Assembly (NCBI RefSeq): GCF_000242895.2
Contig: NC_021171.1
Location: forward strand, 2,576,001-2,640,000
Reading direction: 5' to 3'
Origin: Bacillus sp. 1NLA3E
GTDB taxonomy: Bacteria > Bacillota > Bacilli > Bacillales > Cytobacillaceae
Length of the DNA stretch: 64,000 nt
This document shows positions 8,906-19,024 of the stretch, in pieces; position 1 is the first letter of the stretch; each line of letters opens with the position of its first letter. The notes under the pieces are model-generated. The model did not search any database and was not told the origin of the DNA. It was given only the letters and a program-made list of their open reading frames with translations. Both the position numbers and the translations under genes were made by a program.

Positions 8906-10346
8906 TCCTATCACTCCTTGAGACTAGGTCTTTGTATAGAAGATGATAAATATGTGCAGACCTGGTCCAGCTAAAATCCATCTGCAATACACTCTCAACT
9001 AGGCTATTCCATTCCTGTTTGTTATGGAAATAACTTAAAGCTCTTTCAATTGTAAAAAGCATGTCATGAGCATTGAAATTGGTAAAGGTGAACCCGTTTC
9101 CTTCTCCAATTTTTCCAGAATAAGATTTAACTGTATCATTTAACCCACCAGTCTCCCGAACAATCGGAATAGCACCATAACGAAGGGCAATGATTTGACT
9201 AAGACCACAAGGCTCAAACTTTGAAGGCATTAAAAATAAGTCAGCTCCTGCATATATCCGATGCGCAAGCTCTTCATCAAAGCCAATATAAACTCGGCAC
9301 TGTTCATGGTATTTAGTAGACATTTGGTTGAAGAAGTATTCAAATTCCCGATCACCTGTCCCTAATACGATAAACTGAGCCCCCGTTGCCATGATTTCGT
9401 CGAATACTTCCCGGACTAGCTCAAGCCCTTTTTGGTTAGTTAGTCTCGTAACCATACCTATAAGTGGTATCTCAATATCCTGTTGAAGGCCAAACTGTCT
9501 TTGAATAGATAGTTTATTTAATAGACGTGCTTCATGATCTTTTGGACCAAACTGTGCGGTTAAAGCTGGGTCTGTCTTGGGATCATATAAAATATGATCA
9601 ATTCCATTCAAAATACCAACAAGATCAGTTCCTCGGCTCCGCAATACTCCATCAAGTTTTTCACCGAAATAGGCCGTTTGAATTTCTTCCATATAAGTTG
9701 GGCTCACAGTTGTAATCTTGTCTGCTGAAATCAAGGCCGCTTTCATAAAAGAAACATTCCCGTTAAATTCAAGCTGTTCTACATTGAAATAGCGGTCTTC
9801 TAGCCCAAAGAAATCCCCAAGGATTTCTTTTGAGAAAACACCTTGAAATTGGAGATTATGAATGGTAAACACCGTACGGATCTTTTCATAGCCATTATGG
9901 TCTCGATATTTTTCTTTTAATAAAAAAGGGATCATTCCTGTATGCCAGTCATGACAATGAATAATATCAGGATAAAAACCAATTTGCTTTATACTATCCA
10001 GAACAGCAAGATTAAAATAAGAGAATTTTTCTCCTTCATCAAAATCTCCATACATTTGACTACGTTTAAAATAGTACTCATTATCGACAAAATAGTAAAC
10101 AACACCATCAAGTTCAAGTTCTTCAATGCCACAGTACTGCTGTCTCCAGCCAACTGGAACAATAAATTCGGCTATTTTTTTCATTTGTTTTTTATATTCA
10201 TCAGGGATTAATTGGAATTTAGGAAGTATAACTCTAACATCAATCCCAAGTTTTTTCAGTTCCTTCGGAAGTGCCCCCGCTACATCCGCAAGTCCCCCCG
10301 ATTTAATAAATGGTACACATTCCGAAACTGTAAATAAGATCTTCAT
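8880..10346 (-). CDS. glgA: Glycogen synthase (ADP-glucose)
   Basis: A GT5 glycosyltransferase that adds glucose from ADP-glucose to the growing alpha-1,4-glucan in the cytosol. 488 residues. The N-terminal MKILFTVSECVPFIKSGGLADV holds the KxGGLxDV nucleotide-sugar motif, and the C-terminal domain holds PSKFEPCGLSQIIALRYG with the catalytic-site Glu. The ATG at 10346 is preceded by GGAG at 7 bases; it overlaps glgD by 4 bases. Fourth gene of the glgBCDAP operon. Confidence 0.95.
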   Translation of the reverse strand: MKILFTVSECVPFIKSGGLADVAGALPKELKKLGIDVRVILPKFQLIPDEYKKQMKKIAEFIVPVGWRQQYCGIEELELDGVVYYFVDNEYYFKRSQMYGDFDEGEKFSYFNLAVLDSIKQIGFYPDIIHCHDWHTGMIPFLLKEKYRDHNGYEKIRTVFTIHNLQFQGVFSKEILGDFFGLEDRYFNVEQLEFNGNVSFMKAALISADKITTVSPTYMEEIQTAYFGEKLDGVLRSRGTDLVGILNGIDHILYDPKTDPALTAQFGPKDHEARLLNKLSIQRQFGLQQDIEIPLIGMVTRLTNQKGLELVREVFDEIMATGAQFIVLGTGDREFEYFFNQMSTKYHEQCRVYIGFDEELAHRIYAGADLFLMPSKFEPCGLSQIIALRYGAIPIVRETGGLNDTVKSYSGKIGEGNGFTFTNFNAHDMLFTIERALSYFHNKQEWNSLVESVLQMDFSWTRSAHIYHLLYKDLVSRSDRNVHECTGV

Positions 10347-11368
10347 GCTTTTCTCCACGCTCCCTGTACTAATCCCTTTTCCAAGATAATCGGAGCATCT
10401 TTCGTTCCAGATATCCTTACCCCTGATTCAACTCTTACATCTTTATCGAGAATAGCATAATCTAATATACAATTTTCCCCAATTTGTGATTTCTGCATGA
10501 TGATACTATTTTTCACAACTGCCCCTTTAGCAATTTTAACCCCTCTGGCAATAATGCTATTTTCTACGGTTCCTTTTATTTCTGCACCATTTGCAACCAT
10601 TGAATTGTAAACAACCGCTGTTTTTTCATAACGTGTTGGCGGTTCATCCTTTACCTTGGTCAAAATGGGGCGTTCCTTTAGAAACAACTTCTTCCAGATT
10701 TCTGGATTGAGCAATTCCATACTTGCTAAAAAATAGCTGTTAACTGAATTAATCGTAATTGCATATTCATCATAATTAAAATAACAAATCTTGTAAGGAC
10801 AATTGATATCAGTTACAACATCTCTAATCCCCAAATAGCCGGTTTTATTACGTGATTCAATCAGTTCCTGTAAGAGCTCTTTTTTAACAACAAATACTTC
10901 AAGCGATTTACCATTTTGTTGCACTTCGGAAATATCACAGCCATTATCGATATGCCATTCAAGAAGCTTTTCAAAATCCATATTAAAAATGATATTGGCA
11001 TTGGAAATCACCGCATATTCCTGCTTACTTCTTTTAAAAAAATCTATATTTGCTGCTAAAAGATCAAATGGAGCTGTATCTCTATCTGTTGAATCAAATC
11101 TTGGTGAGGGGAAGAAAAATAACCCGTCATGTTTACGATTAAGATTCCAGTTCTTACCTGAACTCAGATGATCCATTAAAGATCTATTTTCACATTTAGA
11201 AAATATCGCCACGCTGTATATGCCTGAATTCACCATGTTCGAAAGCACAAAGTCAATTATACGATACCTCCCACCAAACGGAAGAGAAGCGACTGAACGA
11301 TGGAATGTCAATTCTTCAAGATCTTCAAAAAGGGTCGCATTTATGACGCCTAGTAACCGTTTATTCAA
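10343..11368 (-). CDS. glgD: Glucose-1-phosphate adenylyltransferase regulatory-type subunit GlgD
   Basis: A 341-residue paralogue of GlgC. In Bacillus, GlgC and GlgD form a mixed ADP-glucose pyrophosphorylase that is more active than GlgC alone. The N-terminal nucleotidyltransferase domain is shortened and lacks the GGxGxRL pyrophosphorylase loop seen in the neighbour, consistent with a non-catalytic subunit. The C-terminal left-handed beta-helix (hexapeptide repeats, about 250-330) is present. The start is TTG at 11368, with AGGGGGGG eight bases upstream. It follows the glgC stop by 2 bases. Confidence 0.93.
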   Translation of the reverse strand: MNKRLLGVINATLFEDLEELTFHRSVASLPFGGRYRIIDFVLSNMVNSGIYSVAIFSKCENRSLMDHLSSGKNWNLNRKHDGLFFFPSPRFDSTDRDTAPFDLLAANIDFFKRSKQEYAVISNANIIFNMDFEKLLEWHIDNGCDISEVQQNGKSLEVFVVKKELLQELIESRNKTGYLGIRDVVTDINCPYKICYFNYDEYAITINSVNSYFLASMELLNPEIWKKLFLKERPILTKVKDEPPTRYEKTAVVYNSMVANGAEIKGTVENSIIARGVKIAKGAVVKNSIIMQKSQIGENCILDYAILDKDVRVESGVRISGTKDAPIILEKGLVQGAWRKA

Positions 11369-11370
11369 AA

Positions 11371-12540
11371 CTAAAGCCCCCCCTGAAACCCGTTTTTAGT
11401 AGATATCATTTCGGCTAATGTTTCTTCAGAAACAAGGCAAATTTCACCCTCGTTACATGGCCGGATGACTACGCCATCTGGCACAACAAGTCCGGATGAT
11501 ATAATTGCTTTTTCAATAATACAATCATGACCGATTACCGAATTAGGCATGATCACTGTTTCGTTTACAACGGCTCCTTTTTTTACTGTTACACCCTGAA
11601 AAACGACTGTTCTCGTAATCGTCCCCTCTATGATACAACCTTCATTAACAAGGGAATCAGTAAGTGTAGCATCTTTACTGATAAAATGTGGCGGCTGATT
11701 CGGATTTACAGAATAGATCCTCCAACTATTATCAAACAAATTAAGCTCACAGTTTTCATCTAACAAATCCATATTGGCTTCCCAAAGACTTTGGATTGTT
11801 CCTACATCCTTCCAATATCCTTTAAAAGGGTAAGCGTATAAATTTCTTCCGTTATTAAGCATTAACGGAAGAATATCCTTCCCAAAATCATGGCTAGATT
11901 CTGAATTTTCATTATCCAACAGTAAGTACTTTTCAAGCTCTTTCCAGTTGAATATGTATATTCCCATCGATGCTAGATTGCTTTTTGGCGACTCAGGCTT
12001 CTCTTCAAATTCAACTACTCTCAAATCCGCTTCCGTATTCAAAATGCCAAATCGATTCGCTTCTTGCCAAGGAACTTCAATAACGGAAATGGTCACATCA
12101 GCACCTTTTTCAATATGATGATCAAGCATCAGCTCATAATTCATTTTGTAGATGTGATCCCCCGATAATATCAACACATATTCCGGGTTATATTGATGAA
12201 CATAGTTTAGGTTATGATAAATGGCACTGGCGGTACCTGTATACCATTTCACTTCCTTTGAAGCTGTGTAAGGCGGAAGGACCGTTACCCCATCATCCTT
12301 CCGATCAAGATCCCATTCACTTCCAATACCAATATATGAATTAAGAACAAGGGGCTGGTATTGTGTCAATACACCAACAGTATAAATTCCCGAGTTCGTA
12401 CAATTACTCAATGGAAAATCGATAATACGATATTTACCTCCGAATGGTACAGCAGGTTTTGCAAGATCTTTTGTTAGTGTATTAAGTCTACTTCCCTGTC
12501 CCCCTGCGAGTAACATTGCTACCACTTTTTTCTTGTGCAT
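11371..12540 (-). CDS. glgC: Glucose-1-phosphate adenylyltransferase catalytic subunit GlgC
   Basis: Makes ADP-glucose from glucose-1-phosphate and ATP, the committed step of glycogen synthesis. 389 residues. The pyrophosphorylase loop [20 protein letters not shown] is at residues 10-29, the sugar-phosphate region [10 protein letters not shown] near 165, and hexapeptide beta-helix repeats at the C-terminus. The ATG overlaps the glgB end by 53 bases, so expression is tied to glgB. Confidence 0.95.
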   Translation of the reverse strand: MHKKKVVAMLLAGGQGSRLNTLTKDLAKPAVPFGGKYRIIDFPLSNCTNSGIYTVGVLTQYQPLVLNSYIGIGSEWDLDRKDDGVTVLPPYTASKEVKWYTGTASAIYHNLNYVHQYNPEYVLILSGDHIYKMNYELMLDHHIEKGADVTISVIEVPWQEANRFGILNTEADLRVVEFEEKPESPKSNLASMGIYIFNWKELEKYLLLDNENSESSHDFGKDILPLMLNNGRNLYAYPFKGYWKDVGTIQSLWEANMDLLDENCELNLFDNSWRIYSVNPNQPPHFISKDATLTDSLVNEGCIIEGTITRTVVFQGVTVKKGAVVNETVIMPNSVIGHDCIIEKAIISSGLVVPDGVVIRPCNEGEICLVSEETLAEMISTKNGFQGGL

Positions 12541-14416
12541 CGATTACCTTCCCCTTTCTTTTTTGAACTGGACGCAAAATTGAAATCCCAAATGGTGATA
12601 TGTTCATTTCAATTGAATGAGGCATTCCATGAAACCTGGTTTCGTCTGCATTTATCACTTTTCTATTTAATACGCCTGAACCACCAAACTCAGTAGCATC
12701 ACTATTTAAAATCTCCCTGTAAGATGCCGATTTAGGAACACCGATTCGATAACCAGAATATGTTTCAGGAGTAAAATTGCAAACAATAATTACATAATCC
12801 TCAGGTTTTATTCCCTTTCGTATAAATGAGAAAATAGATTGGTGAGAATTGTTCGCATCAATCCACTCAAATCCCTCGTAAACATGGTCCAATTCATAAA
12901 GAGGCTTAGAGCGTTTGTAAACCTTTAGGAGTTCTTTAACAAACAGATTCAGTTTTCCGTGCATTTCGTAATCAAGCAAGTGCCAATCTAGCTGTTCCTT
13001 ATCCTTCCATTCGGCAAACTGACCAAGTTCTGTTCCCATAAACGTTAGTTTCTTGCCGGGGTGTGCCGTCATAAACCCGAGAAGTAGTCTTAATTGAGCA
13101 AACTTTTGCCAATAATCACCCGGCATTTTATCAAGAAGGGATTTTTTTCCATGAACTACTTCGTCATGTGAAAAGGGGAGGATATATGCTTCAGAGAAAG
13201 CGTATAGCAATGAAAAAGTAACCTTATTATGATGATATTTCCGTTCATCCGGATTCGTTTCCATATATTTTAAAATGTCGTTCATCCAGCCCATATTCCA
13301 CTTATAATTGAATCCTAAACCACCGTCTTCTGGCGACGATGTTACTTTCGGCCAATCGGTAGAATCCTCAGCAATCATCAATACATCAGGATAATTGGCA
13401 GCAACTGCCGTATTCAATTTCTTTAAAAACTCTACACCATAAGGATTTACCTCTTGATTTGAATTTGGCCAATAAATAATATTGGAGACAGCATCTACCC
13501 TAAATCCATCAATATGGTACTTATCAAGCCAAAACAGTGCATTAGAAATAAGAAAGCTTTGAACTTCTGTTTTTCCTAAATCAAAATTAGCCGTGCCCCA
13601 GACAATATTTTCTCGATCCTTTGTATTTTGATATTCAAAAACATGACTTCCATCAAAACAATATAAACCAAACGAGTCTTTGCAAAAATGCCCTGGAACC
13701 CAATCAAGAATGACACCAATTCCGTTCTGATGGCATTGATCAACAAAATACATAAGGTCATGTGGTTCACCATAACGGCTTGTTGCCGAAAAATATCCAG
13801 TCCCTTGGTAGCCCCAGGAAATATCAAGTGGATGCTCTGTCAAGGGCAAAATTTCAATATGAGTATAACCATGTGAAAGAATATAAGGAATTAGTTCTTT
13901 TGCCAATTGCCTGTAGGTAAGCAATGTCCCATCTGGAGCTAGTTGCCATGATCCAAGATGGATTTCATAAATTGAGGTTGGTTGTGATAATGTTTGTTTC
14001 TTTACTCTTTTTCGAAGCCATGAATGATCATTCCATTCATACCCTTCAAGAGGATAAACAATCGAGGCAGAATTTGGCCGTACTTCAGAATAAAATGCAA
14101 AAGGATCAGCCTTTAAAATTTTTCCACCAGTTGGTGTGACAAGTTCATATTTGTATAGAGCATCTGTTAAATCCTCTTCAACAAACAATGACCAGACACC
14201 CTCATCATTGATCTTCTTAAATTCATATCCTTCTCCTATCCAACTATTGAAATCGCCTACTATTCTCACATTCTTTGCCTCGGGTGCCCAAACACAAAAC
14301 CGAGTATAAGTCTCTGAATCTTTTTTTACGATATGAGCCCCAAATAATTCATGGCTCAGGTATAAAGAACCTTCATGGAATAGGTGCAACTGATAATCTG
14401 TTGGATTAAATACCAT
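12488..14416 (-). CDS. glgB: 1,4-alpha-glucan branching enzyme
   Basis: A GH13 enzyme that makes alpha-1,6 branches in glycogen. 642 residues, with an N-terminal CBM48 domain (about 20-110) and a TIM barrel. Catalytic motifs are visible: nucleophile Asp308 in GFRVDAVSN, acid/base Glu350 in MIAEDSTDW, and the transition-state Asp in FSHDEVVHG. The ATG at 14416 gives an N-terminus the same length as B. subtilis GlgB; a GTG three codons upstream is also possible. It is the first gene of the operon, with a candidate promoter 67 bases upstream. Confidence 0.95.
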   Translation of the reverse strand: MVFNPTDYQLHLFHEGSLYLSHELFGAHIVKKDSETYTRFCVWAPEAKNVRIVGDFNSWIGEGYEFKKINDEGVWSLFVEEDLTDALYKYELVTPTGGKILKADPFAFYSEVRPNSASIVYPLEGYEWNDHSWLRKRVKKQTLSQPTSIYEIHLGSWQLAPDGTLLTYRQLAKELIPYILSHGYTHIEILPLTEHPLDISWGYQGTGYFSATSRYGEPHDLMYFVDQCHQNGIGVILDWVPGHFCKDSFGLYCFDGSHVFEYQNTKDRENIVWGTANFDLGKTEVQSFLISNALFWLDKYHIDGFRVDAVSNIIYWPNSNQEVNPYGVEFLKKLNTAVAANYPDVLMIAEDSTDWPKVTSSPEDGGLGFNYKWNMGWMNDILKYMETNPDERKYHHNKVTFSLLYAFSEAYILPFSHDEVVHGKKSLLDKMPGDYWQKFAQLRLLLGFMTAHPGKKLTFMGTELGQFAEWKDKEQLDWHLLDYEMHGKLNLFVKELLKVYKRSKPLYELDHVYEGFEWIDANNSHQSIFSFIRKGIKPEDYVIIVCNFTPETYSGYRIGVPKSASYREILNSDATEFGGSGVLNRKVINADETRFHGMPHSIEMNISPFGISILRPVQKRKGKVIDAQEKSGSNVTRRGTGK

Positions 14417-14482
14417 CCTTTTCACCTGCCTTATCTGGTACTATTTCTAGTTACTATTAAAAGATATATTAACATTAAAATC

Positions 14483-14511
14483 ATTCTAACTTTTTCGATT
14501 TCTCTCGACAA
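14483..14511 (-). promoter_or_regulatory. Candidate sigma-A promoter of the glg operon
   Basis: On the minus strand TTGTCG (4 of 6) and TAGAAT (5 of 6) are separated by 17 bases, about 60-70 bases before glgB. In B. subtilis this operon is read by sporulation sigma-E; I did not see an evident sigma-E site. The rest of the 400-base gap to mtnE holds the mtnE terminator and nothing else recognisable. Confidence 0.45.
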
Positions 14512-14721
14512 TTGCCGACAAGTTTTACATAATAGCGTTTACAACCTTATTTGCTAAGCTTTTTAAAAATTTTGACAAAAAACAAAAACTTTTAATTTAT
14601 AGATGGAGGATTTAATATGAGGTGACTTTAAATGGGTTCACTGGACTTATAGTTACTGCAGAATGGAGCCTAAGTTCACACTTTGGATGCAAAAAAACCA
14701 ATCCTATCATTTTTTCAAAAA

Positions 14722-14766
14722 AAAAGCACACAACCTATAAGTTGATAGGTATATGAGCTTTTTTTC
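14722..14766 (-). terminator. Terminator of the MtnE-like gene
   Basis: On the minus strand, an imperfect stem of about 13 bp (GCTCATATACCTAT against ATAGGTTGTGTGC) is followed by a long T run. It lies some 60 bases past the aminotransferase stop codon. Confidence 0.75.
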
Positions 14767-14822
14767 TATAAACTTACTTTTTCTCCAATGGATAATGGTT
14801 CTTTTGTTTCAAACAGCAAATT

Positions 14823-15998
14823 CTAAAGAAAAAGATTCAGCTTTTCGATCCGTTTTACCGCTTCCTTGAGTCGCTCCTCATCCACTAATAAGCCAACACG
14901 GATGTAGCCCTCTCCATATTCGCCAAAGCCAATTCCTGGTGCAACTGCCACATCAGCCTTTTCCAGTAAATAGTCGGCAAATTCATTGCTTGTAAAACCA
15001 CTAGGTACTGGCAGCCAAGCGAAAAATGATCCGGCCGGACTTTTCACCCGCCAACCTATTTCACGACATGCCTTTATAAACGTATTTCGTCGTGATTCAT
15101 ACCGTGACACGAGATCTTTGACACAGTTTTGATCACTTGATAAAGCGGTAACAGCCGCTTTTTGTACAGCCGGAAAAAGACTGCAGTAAAGATGATCTTG
15201 AATGAGATTTAGTGCTTCGATAATTTCAGGGTTTCCAATTGCAAAACCCACACGCCACCCCGCCATGTTGTATGTTTTTGACAATGTATACATTTCAACA
15301 CCGACTTCTTTTGCACCTTCAACTTCAAGGAAACTGACCGGTTTTTTTCCATCAAAACCAATTGCACCGTAGGCAAAATCATGAAGGATGATTATATTAT
15401 TTCGTTTGGCAAATGCTACCGTTTCCTCAAAGAAAGCACGGTCTGCCGTTGCTCCAGTCGGGTTATTTGGATAGTTCAAATACATTAACTTTGCCTGCTG
15501 TAATTGATCAGCTGGTATCTCTGAGAAAATGGGTAAAAAGTTGTTTTCAGCTTTAAGTGGAAACGTCTGATATTGGACTTTTGCTAACACTGCACCTGAC
15601 AAATAATCTGGATAGCCTGGGTCGGGAAGAAGCATTAATTCCCCTTCATTTAACAAACACATCGGGAGTTCGACTAACCCCGTTTTTGTTCCAAAAAGTA
15701 TTGCTACTTCAGTCAATGGGTCAACTACTACACCATATTGTTTTTGATAAAATTCAGTTGCAGCCTCTTTAAGTTCAGAGATCCCGCGAAACGGTGAATA
15801 TTTATGGGTATTTGGGTCTTCTGCGGCGATTTGCAATGCTTTAATAATATGATTTGGTGTTGGCTGATCAGGATTTCCTTGACCCAAATTAATAATATCG
15901 CGCCCTTCACCAATGGCTTTTTGCACCTTCTTAACTAGTGATGCAAAAAATTGAACAGGCAATTTTTTTAAGAGATCTGAATATTCCATGTTATCCAC
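14823..15998 (-). CDS. mtnE: PLP-dependent aminotransferase, MtnE-like (methionine salvage)
   Basis: A fold-type I aminotransferase of 391 residues, similar along its whole length to B. subtilis MtnE (YkrV), which converts 4-methylthio-2-oxobutanoate to methionine using glutamine in the methionine salvage pathway. Seen motifs are INLGQGNPDQPTP, LNYPNNPTGA, the PLP lysine in YTLSKTYNMAGWRVGF, and GSFFAWLPVP near the end. It faces the S-box methionine transporter operon, which supports a methionine role. Orthology is strong by recall but not proven; a general branched-chain or DAP-type transaminase is the alternative. Confidence 0.8.
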   Translation of the reverse strand: MDNMEYSDLLKKLPVQFFASLVKKVQKAIGEGRDIINLGQGNPDQPTPNHIIKALQIAAEDPNTHKYSPFRGISELKEAATEFYQKQYGVVVDPLTEVAILFGTKTGLVELPMCLLNEGELMLLPDPGYPDYLSGAVLAKVQYQTFPLKAENNFLPIFSEIPADQLQQAKLMYLNYPNNPTGATADRAFFEETVAFAKRNNIIILHDFAYGAIGFDGKKPVSFLEVEGAKEVGVEMYTLSKTYNMAGWRVGFAIGNPEIIEALNLIQDHLYCSLFPAVQKAAVTALSSDQNCVKDLVSRYESRRNTFIKACREIGWRVKSPAGSFFAWLPVPSGFTSNEFADYLLEKADVAVAPGIGFGEYGEGYIRVGLLVDEERLKEAVKRIEKLNLFL

Positions 15999-16178
15999 CT
16001 TTTAAGAAAAGTTATACCGATAATAGAACAAATTCTATAATCTTTAAATAAAAATGTCTAGTAGTGAATAAATCTAGAAAGTTCTATGCATCCCACATAA
16101 AAATATTTTTAGCCGACTATTTTTATTGGTTTTATTATATTGAAAGCGTTTTTCTATTTAAAAATAATATTCTTACGA

Positions 16179-16207
16179 TTGACAAAATTAAAATAACTTA
16201 GTACTAT
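16179..16207 (+). promoter_or_regulatory. Promoter of the S-box metNIQ operon
   Basis: TTGACA (16179-16184) and TACTAT (16202-16207) with a 17-base spacer. The predicted start is about 25 bases before the riboswitch. Confidence 0.75.
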
Positions 16208-16240
16208 CTTAAACATACAATTAAATTTCAATTCAAATTA

Positions 16241-16394
16241 CTTATCCAGAGCGACCGAGGGACTAGGCCCTATGACGTCCGGCAACCCCCTTTTTTGGGA
16301 AAGGTGCCAATTCCTGCAGAATGACTTTCATTCTGAGAGATAAGTCGAAATTATTATTTTTCGATGTCTCTTTCAGATGAAAGGGGCATTTTTT
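16241..16394 (+). promoter_or_regulatory. SAM riboswitch (S-box) with terminator
   Basis: An S-adenosylmethionine-sensing leader RNA that ends transcription when SAM is plentiful. The P1 arms CTTATC (16241) and GATAAG (to 16344) enclose the conserved S-box core: AGAGCGACCGAGGGACTAGG, GACGTCCGGCAACC and AAGGTGCCAATTCCTGC. The terminator stem TGTCTCTTTC/GAAAGGGGCA (16365-16388) is followed by T6. The competing antiterminator is GAGA...TCGA pairing with TCGATGTCTC. It precedes metN by about 60 bases. Confidence 0.97.
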
Positions 16395-16456
16395 GTTTAA
16401 AAAGGACCTTGCGATAGCTCTTCCCCCTTTGCTTTGGATACAAAAGAGGTTTTCAT

Positions 16457-17470
16457 ATGATACAAATTCAGAATCTTTCAAAGGTTTATCAAACAAAAAG
16501 AGGTACTGTAAACGGCGTAGATGACGTGTCGATGTCCATTCAAAAAGGTGAAATTTACGGAATTGTCGGTTATTCCGGTGCGGGAAAAAGCTCTCTACTC
16601 CGGTGTATTAATTTGCTGGAGAGGCCGACTTCTGGACAGGTTCATGTTGATGGTACTGATCTTACTTCTTTAAAGGGTGAGGACTTACGGTTAGCAAGAT
16701 TAAAAATTGGGATGATTTTTCAACATTTTTACTTGATTAGCCAAAAAACTGTCTTTGAAAATGTCGCATTTGCCTTAAAAGCTGCCAAACTTCCGTCAAG
16801 TAACATAAAAGTACGGGTTGAAGAACTCCTCGATATGGTTGGTCTTGCTGATAAAAGAGATGTCTATCCTTCCCAGCTAAGCGGTGGCCAAAAACAAAGG
16901 GTTGCAATTGCTCGTGCGCTAGCAAACAATCCTAAGGTGTTGTTATGTGATGAAGCCACTTCAGCTCTGGATCCAACCACAACGATGTCGATATTAAATT
17001 TACTAAAAAAGATCAATCAGGAACTGAACATTACAATCGTATTAATTACCCATGAAATGAAGGTTGTTAAGGAAATTTGCAATCGAATGGCAATCATGCA
17101 AAACGGGAAGATCATTGAAGAAGGCAATGTATATGAGGTATTTGCTACCCCAAAAACAGACCTCACTCAAGAGTTTATCAAAAGTGTCGTTTCGTATGAG
17201 ATACCAATTAATATTTTAAATAAATGCCAAGGACCAATTATCAAAGTAATTTTCAAGGGCCAGGTTGCTGGTGAGAGTATCATTTCTGATACACTTCAGT
17301 TGTTTAAGGTAAAAGGCAACTTCCTGCACGGATCGATTGAATATATTCAGGAATTACCACTTGGTATTTTTATCATGGAAATAGATGGAAAACAACCAGA
17401 AATTAACAATGCCATAAAATATATCGAAAATCGGTTCGCACAAGTGGAGGTGTTACGGGATGGGCTTTGA
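16457..17470 (+). CDS. metN: Methionine ABC transporter, ATP-binding protein MetN
   Basis: The ATPase of the methionine uptake system. 337 residues. Walker A GYSGAGKSS, signature LSGGQKQR, Walker B VLLCDEATSALD, then the C-terminal NIL domain (about 265-337) that senses methionine in this family. The ATG follows AGAGG. It overlaps metI by 11 bases. Controlled by the upstream S-box riboswitch. Confidence 0.96.
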   Translation: MIQIQNLSKVYQTKRGTVNGVDDVSMSIQKGEIYGIVGYSGAGKSSLLRCINLLERPTSGQVHVDGTDLTSLKGEDLRLARLKIGMIFQHFYLISQKTVFENVAFALKAAKLPSSNIKVRVEELLDMVGLADKRDVYPSQLSGGQKQRVAIARALANNPKVLLCDEATSALDPTTTMSILNLLKKINQELNITIVLITHEMKVVKEICNRMAIMQNGKIIEEGNVYEVFATPKTDLTQEFIKSVVSYEIPINILNKCQGPIIKVIFKGQVAGESIISDTLQLFKVKGNFLHGSIEYIQELPLGIFIMEIDGKQPEINNAIKYIENRFAQVEVLRDGL

Positions 17471-18134
17471 TTTTCAGCATTTCGTTGAACTTATTCCAGA
17501 AATTAATACTGCATTTATTCAAACTATTTATATGATTTCCATTTCGCTGGTCATCGCAATAATCATAGGATTACCTGTCGGGATTCTTTTATATGTCACA
17601 GATAAAGGGTTATTTTTAGAAAATCGTTCTCTTCAAAATGTTTTGGGTTTTACTGTCAATTTAATTCGATCCATTCCATTTATTATTTTATTGGTAGCAT
17701 TAATTCCTTTAACTAATTTGCTCGTTGGCTCCACAATTGGACCAGCTGCGGCAAGTGTCTCACTTTCGGCTGCTGCGATTCCCTTTTTCGCAAGAGTTGT
17801 TGAGTCTGCATTACGGGAGATTGATAAAGGAGTGATTGAAGCAGCGATTGCTGCCGGTGCAACGCCATGGATGATTATTAAGGATGTGCTGTTACTTGAA
17901 GCTAGATCCGGAATTATTTCTGGCATCACCTTAACCCTCATTAGTTTAATCGGGTTCTCGGCTATGGCCGGCACCGTTGGTGGGGGCGGAATTGGCGATT
18001 TAGCCATCCGGTTTGGATATTATCGTTATGATAATACGATCATGATTTCAACTGTTTTGATATTAGTTATTTTAGTTCAGGTTGTCCAACTACTTGGTGA
18101 TTCCATTGCCAAAGTTGTAGATAAAAGAAAATAA
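17460..18134 (+). CDS. metI: Methionine ABC transporter permease MetI (MetP)
   Basis: The membrane-spanning subunit, 224 residues, with about five hydrophobic spans. It holds the EAA loop (GVIEAAIAAGATPWMIIKDVLL near 120-140) that docks on MetN. It is second in the S-box operon and overlaps metN, so the two are probably translationally coupled. Confidence 0.95.
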   Translation: MGFDFQHFVELIPEINTAFIQTIYMISISLVIAIIIGLPVGILLYVTDKGLFLENRSLQNVLGFTVNLIRSIPFIILLVALIPLTNLLVGSTIGPAAASVSLSAAAIPFFARVVESALREIDKGVIEAAIAAGATPWMIIKDVLLLEARSGIISGITLTLISLIGFSAMAGTVGGGGIGDLAIRFGYYRYDNTIMISTVLILVILVQVVQLLGDSIAKVVDKRK

Positions 18135-18153
18135 AGAAAGAAGGAAAATCGGC

Positions 18154-18996
18154 ATGAAAAAATGGCTAACAGCAATTATTTTTGTATTAGTAGTAGGTGC
18201 TCTTGCAGCTTGTGGAAGTACAGACAAAAAGGAAAACAGCAGTGACAAGGCAAGCAAAACAGAAGAAGCAAAAGAGATTAAAATTGGTGCGACAGCCGGT
18301 CCATATAGCGACATGTTAAAAAAAGCGATTAAACCAGGATTAGAAGAAAAAGGATATAAAGTTGAAATTGTTGAATTTAGCGACTACATCCAACCCAACA
18401 AAGCATTAAATAATGATGATATTCAAGCTAACCTTTTTCAACACACGATTTATCTTGAAAACTTTGCAAAAGAAAACAAAATGGACTTAACAGGATTGAT
18501 TTCTGTCCCTACCGCTCCAATGGGAATATACTCTAACACTTATAAATCTTTAGATGATGTGAAAAACGGATCTACTATAACGATACCAAATGACCCAACA
18601 AATTCGGCTCGTGCCTTTAACACTCTCGAAGCTGAAGGCCTAATTAAATTAACTGAAAATGTAAACCCACTTACAGTGTCTGAAAAAGACATTAAAGAAA
18701 ATAAGAAGGACCTTAAATTCCAACCGATTGAAGCGGGGCAACTCCCTCGTTCTGTGGAAAGTGCAGACTTAGCAGCCGTTCCTGGTAACTTCGCATTGGC
18801 TGCAAAAATGGATTTACTTAGTGCCCTTGCGCTTGAAAATATGATGGACCAGTATCGCAATGTTGTCGCAGTAAAAACTTCTAACAAGGATTCTCAGCTT
18901 GCAAAAGACATTAAAGAAGTTGTTAAATCAGCAGATTTTGAAAAAATCATTGATAAAGACTTTAAAGGGTTCGGAAAGCCTGAATGGATGAAGTAA
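18154..18996 (+). CDS. metQ: Methionine-binding lipoprotein MetQ
   Basis: The extracellular substrate-binding lipoprotein of the transporter (NLPA family). 280 residues. A signal peptide with lipobox LAAC leads to a lipid-anchored Cys20. The NLPA motifs KIGATAGPYSDMLK and the FQHTIYLENF segment are present. Ribosome binding site GAAAGAAGGAAAA lies just upstream. It lies 19 bases after metI. Confidence 0.95.
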   Translation: MKKWLTAIIFVLVVGALAACGSTDKKENSSDKASKTEEAKEIKIGATAGPYSDMLKKAIKPGLEEKGYKVEIVEFSDYIQPNKALNNDDIQANLFQHTIYLENFAKENKMDLTGLISVPTAPMGIYSNTYKSLDDVKNGSTITIPNDPTNSARAFNTLEAEGLIKLTENVNPLTVSEKDIKENKKDLKFQPIEAGQLPRSVESADLAAVPGNFALAAKMDLLSALALENMMDQYRNVVAVKTSNKDSQLAKDIKEVVKSADFEKIIDKDFKGFGKPEWMK

Positions 18997-19024
18997 TCAG
19001 AAACAATAGAAAAGAGTGATAGAC

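Noticed and set aside
14573-14670. TTGACA, ribosome-binding-like sites and a 6-codon ORF (MGSLDL) on the plus strand upstream of glgB
   Set aside because: No -10 at correct spacing and no downstream plus-strand gene; probably chance in AT-rich DNA.
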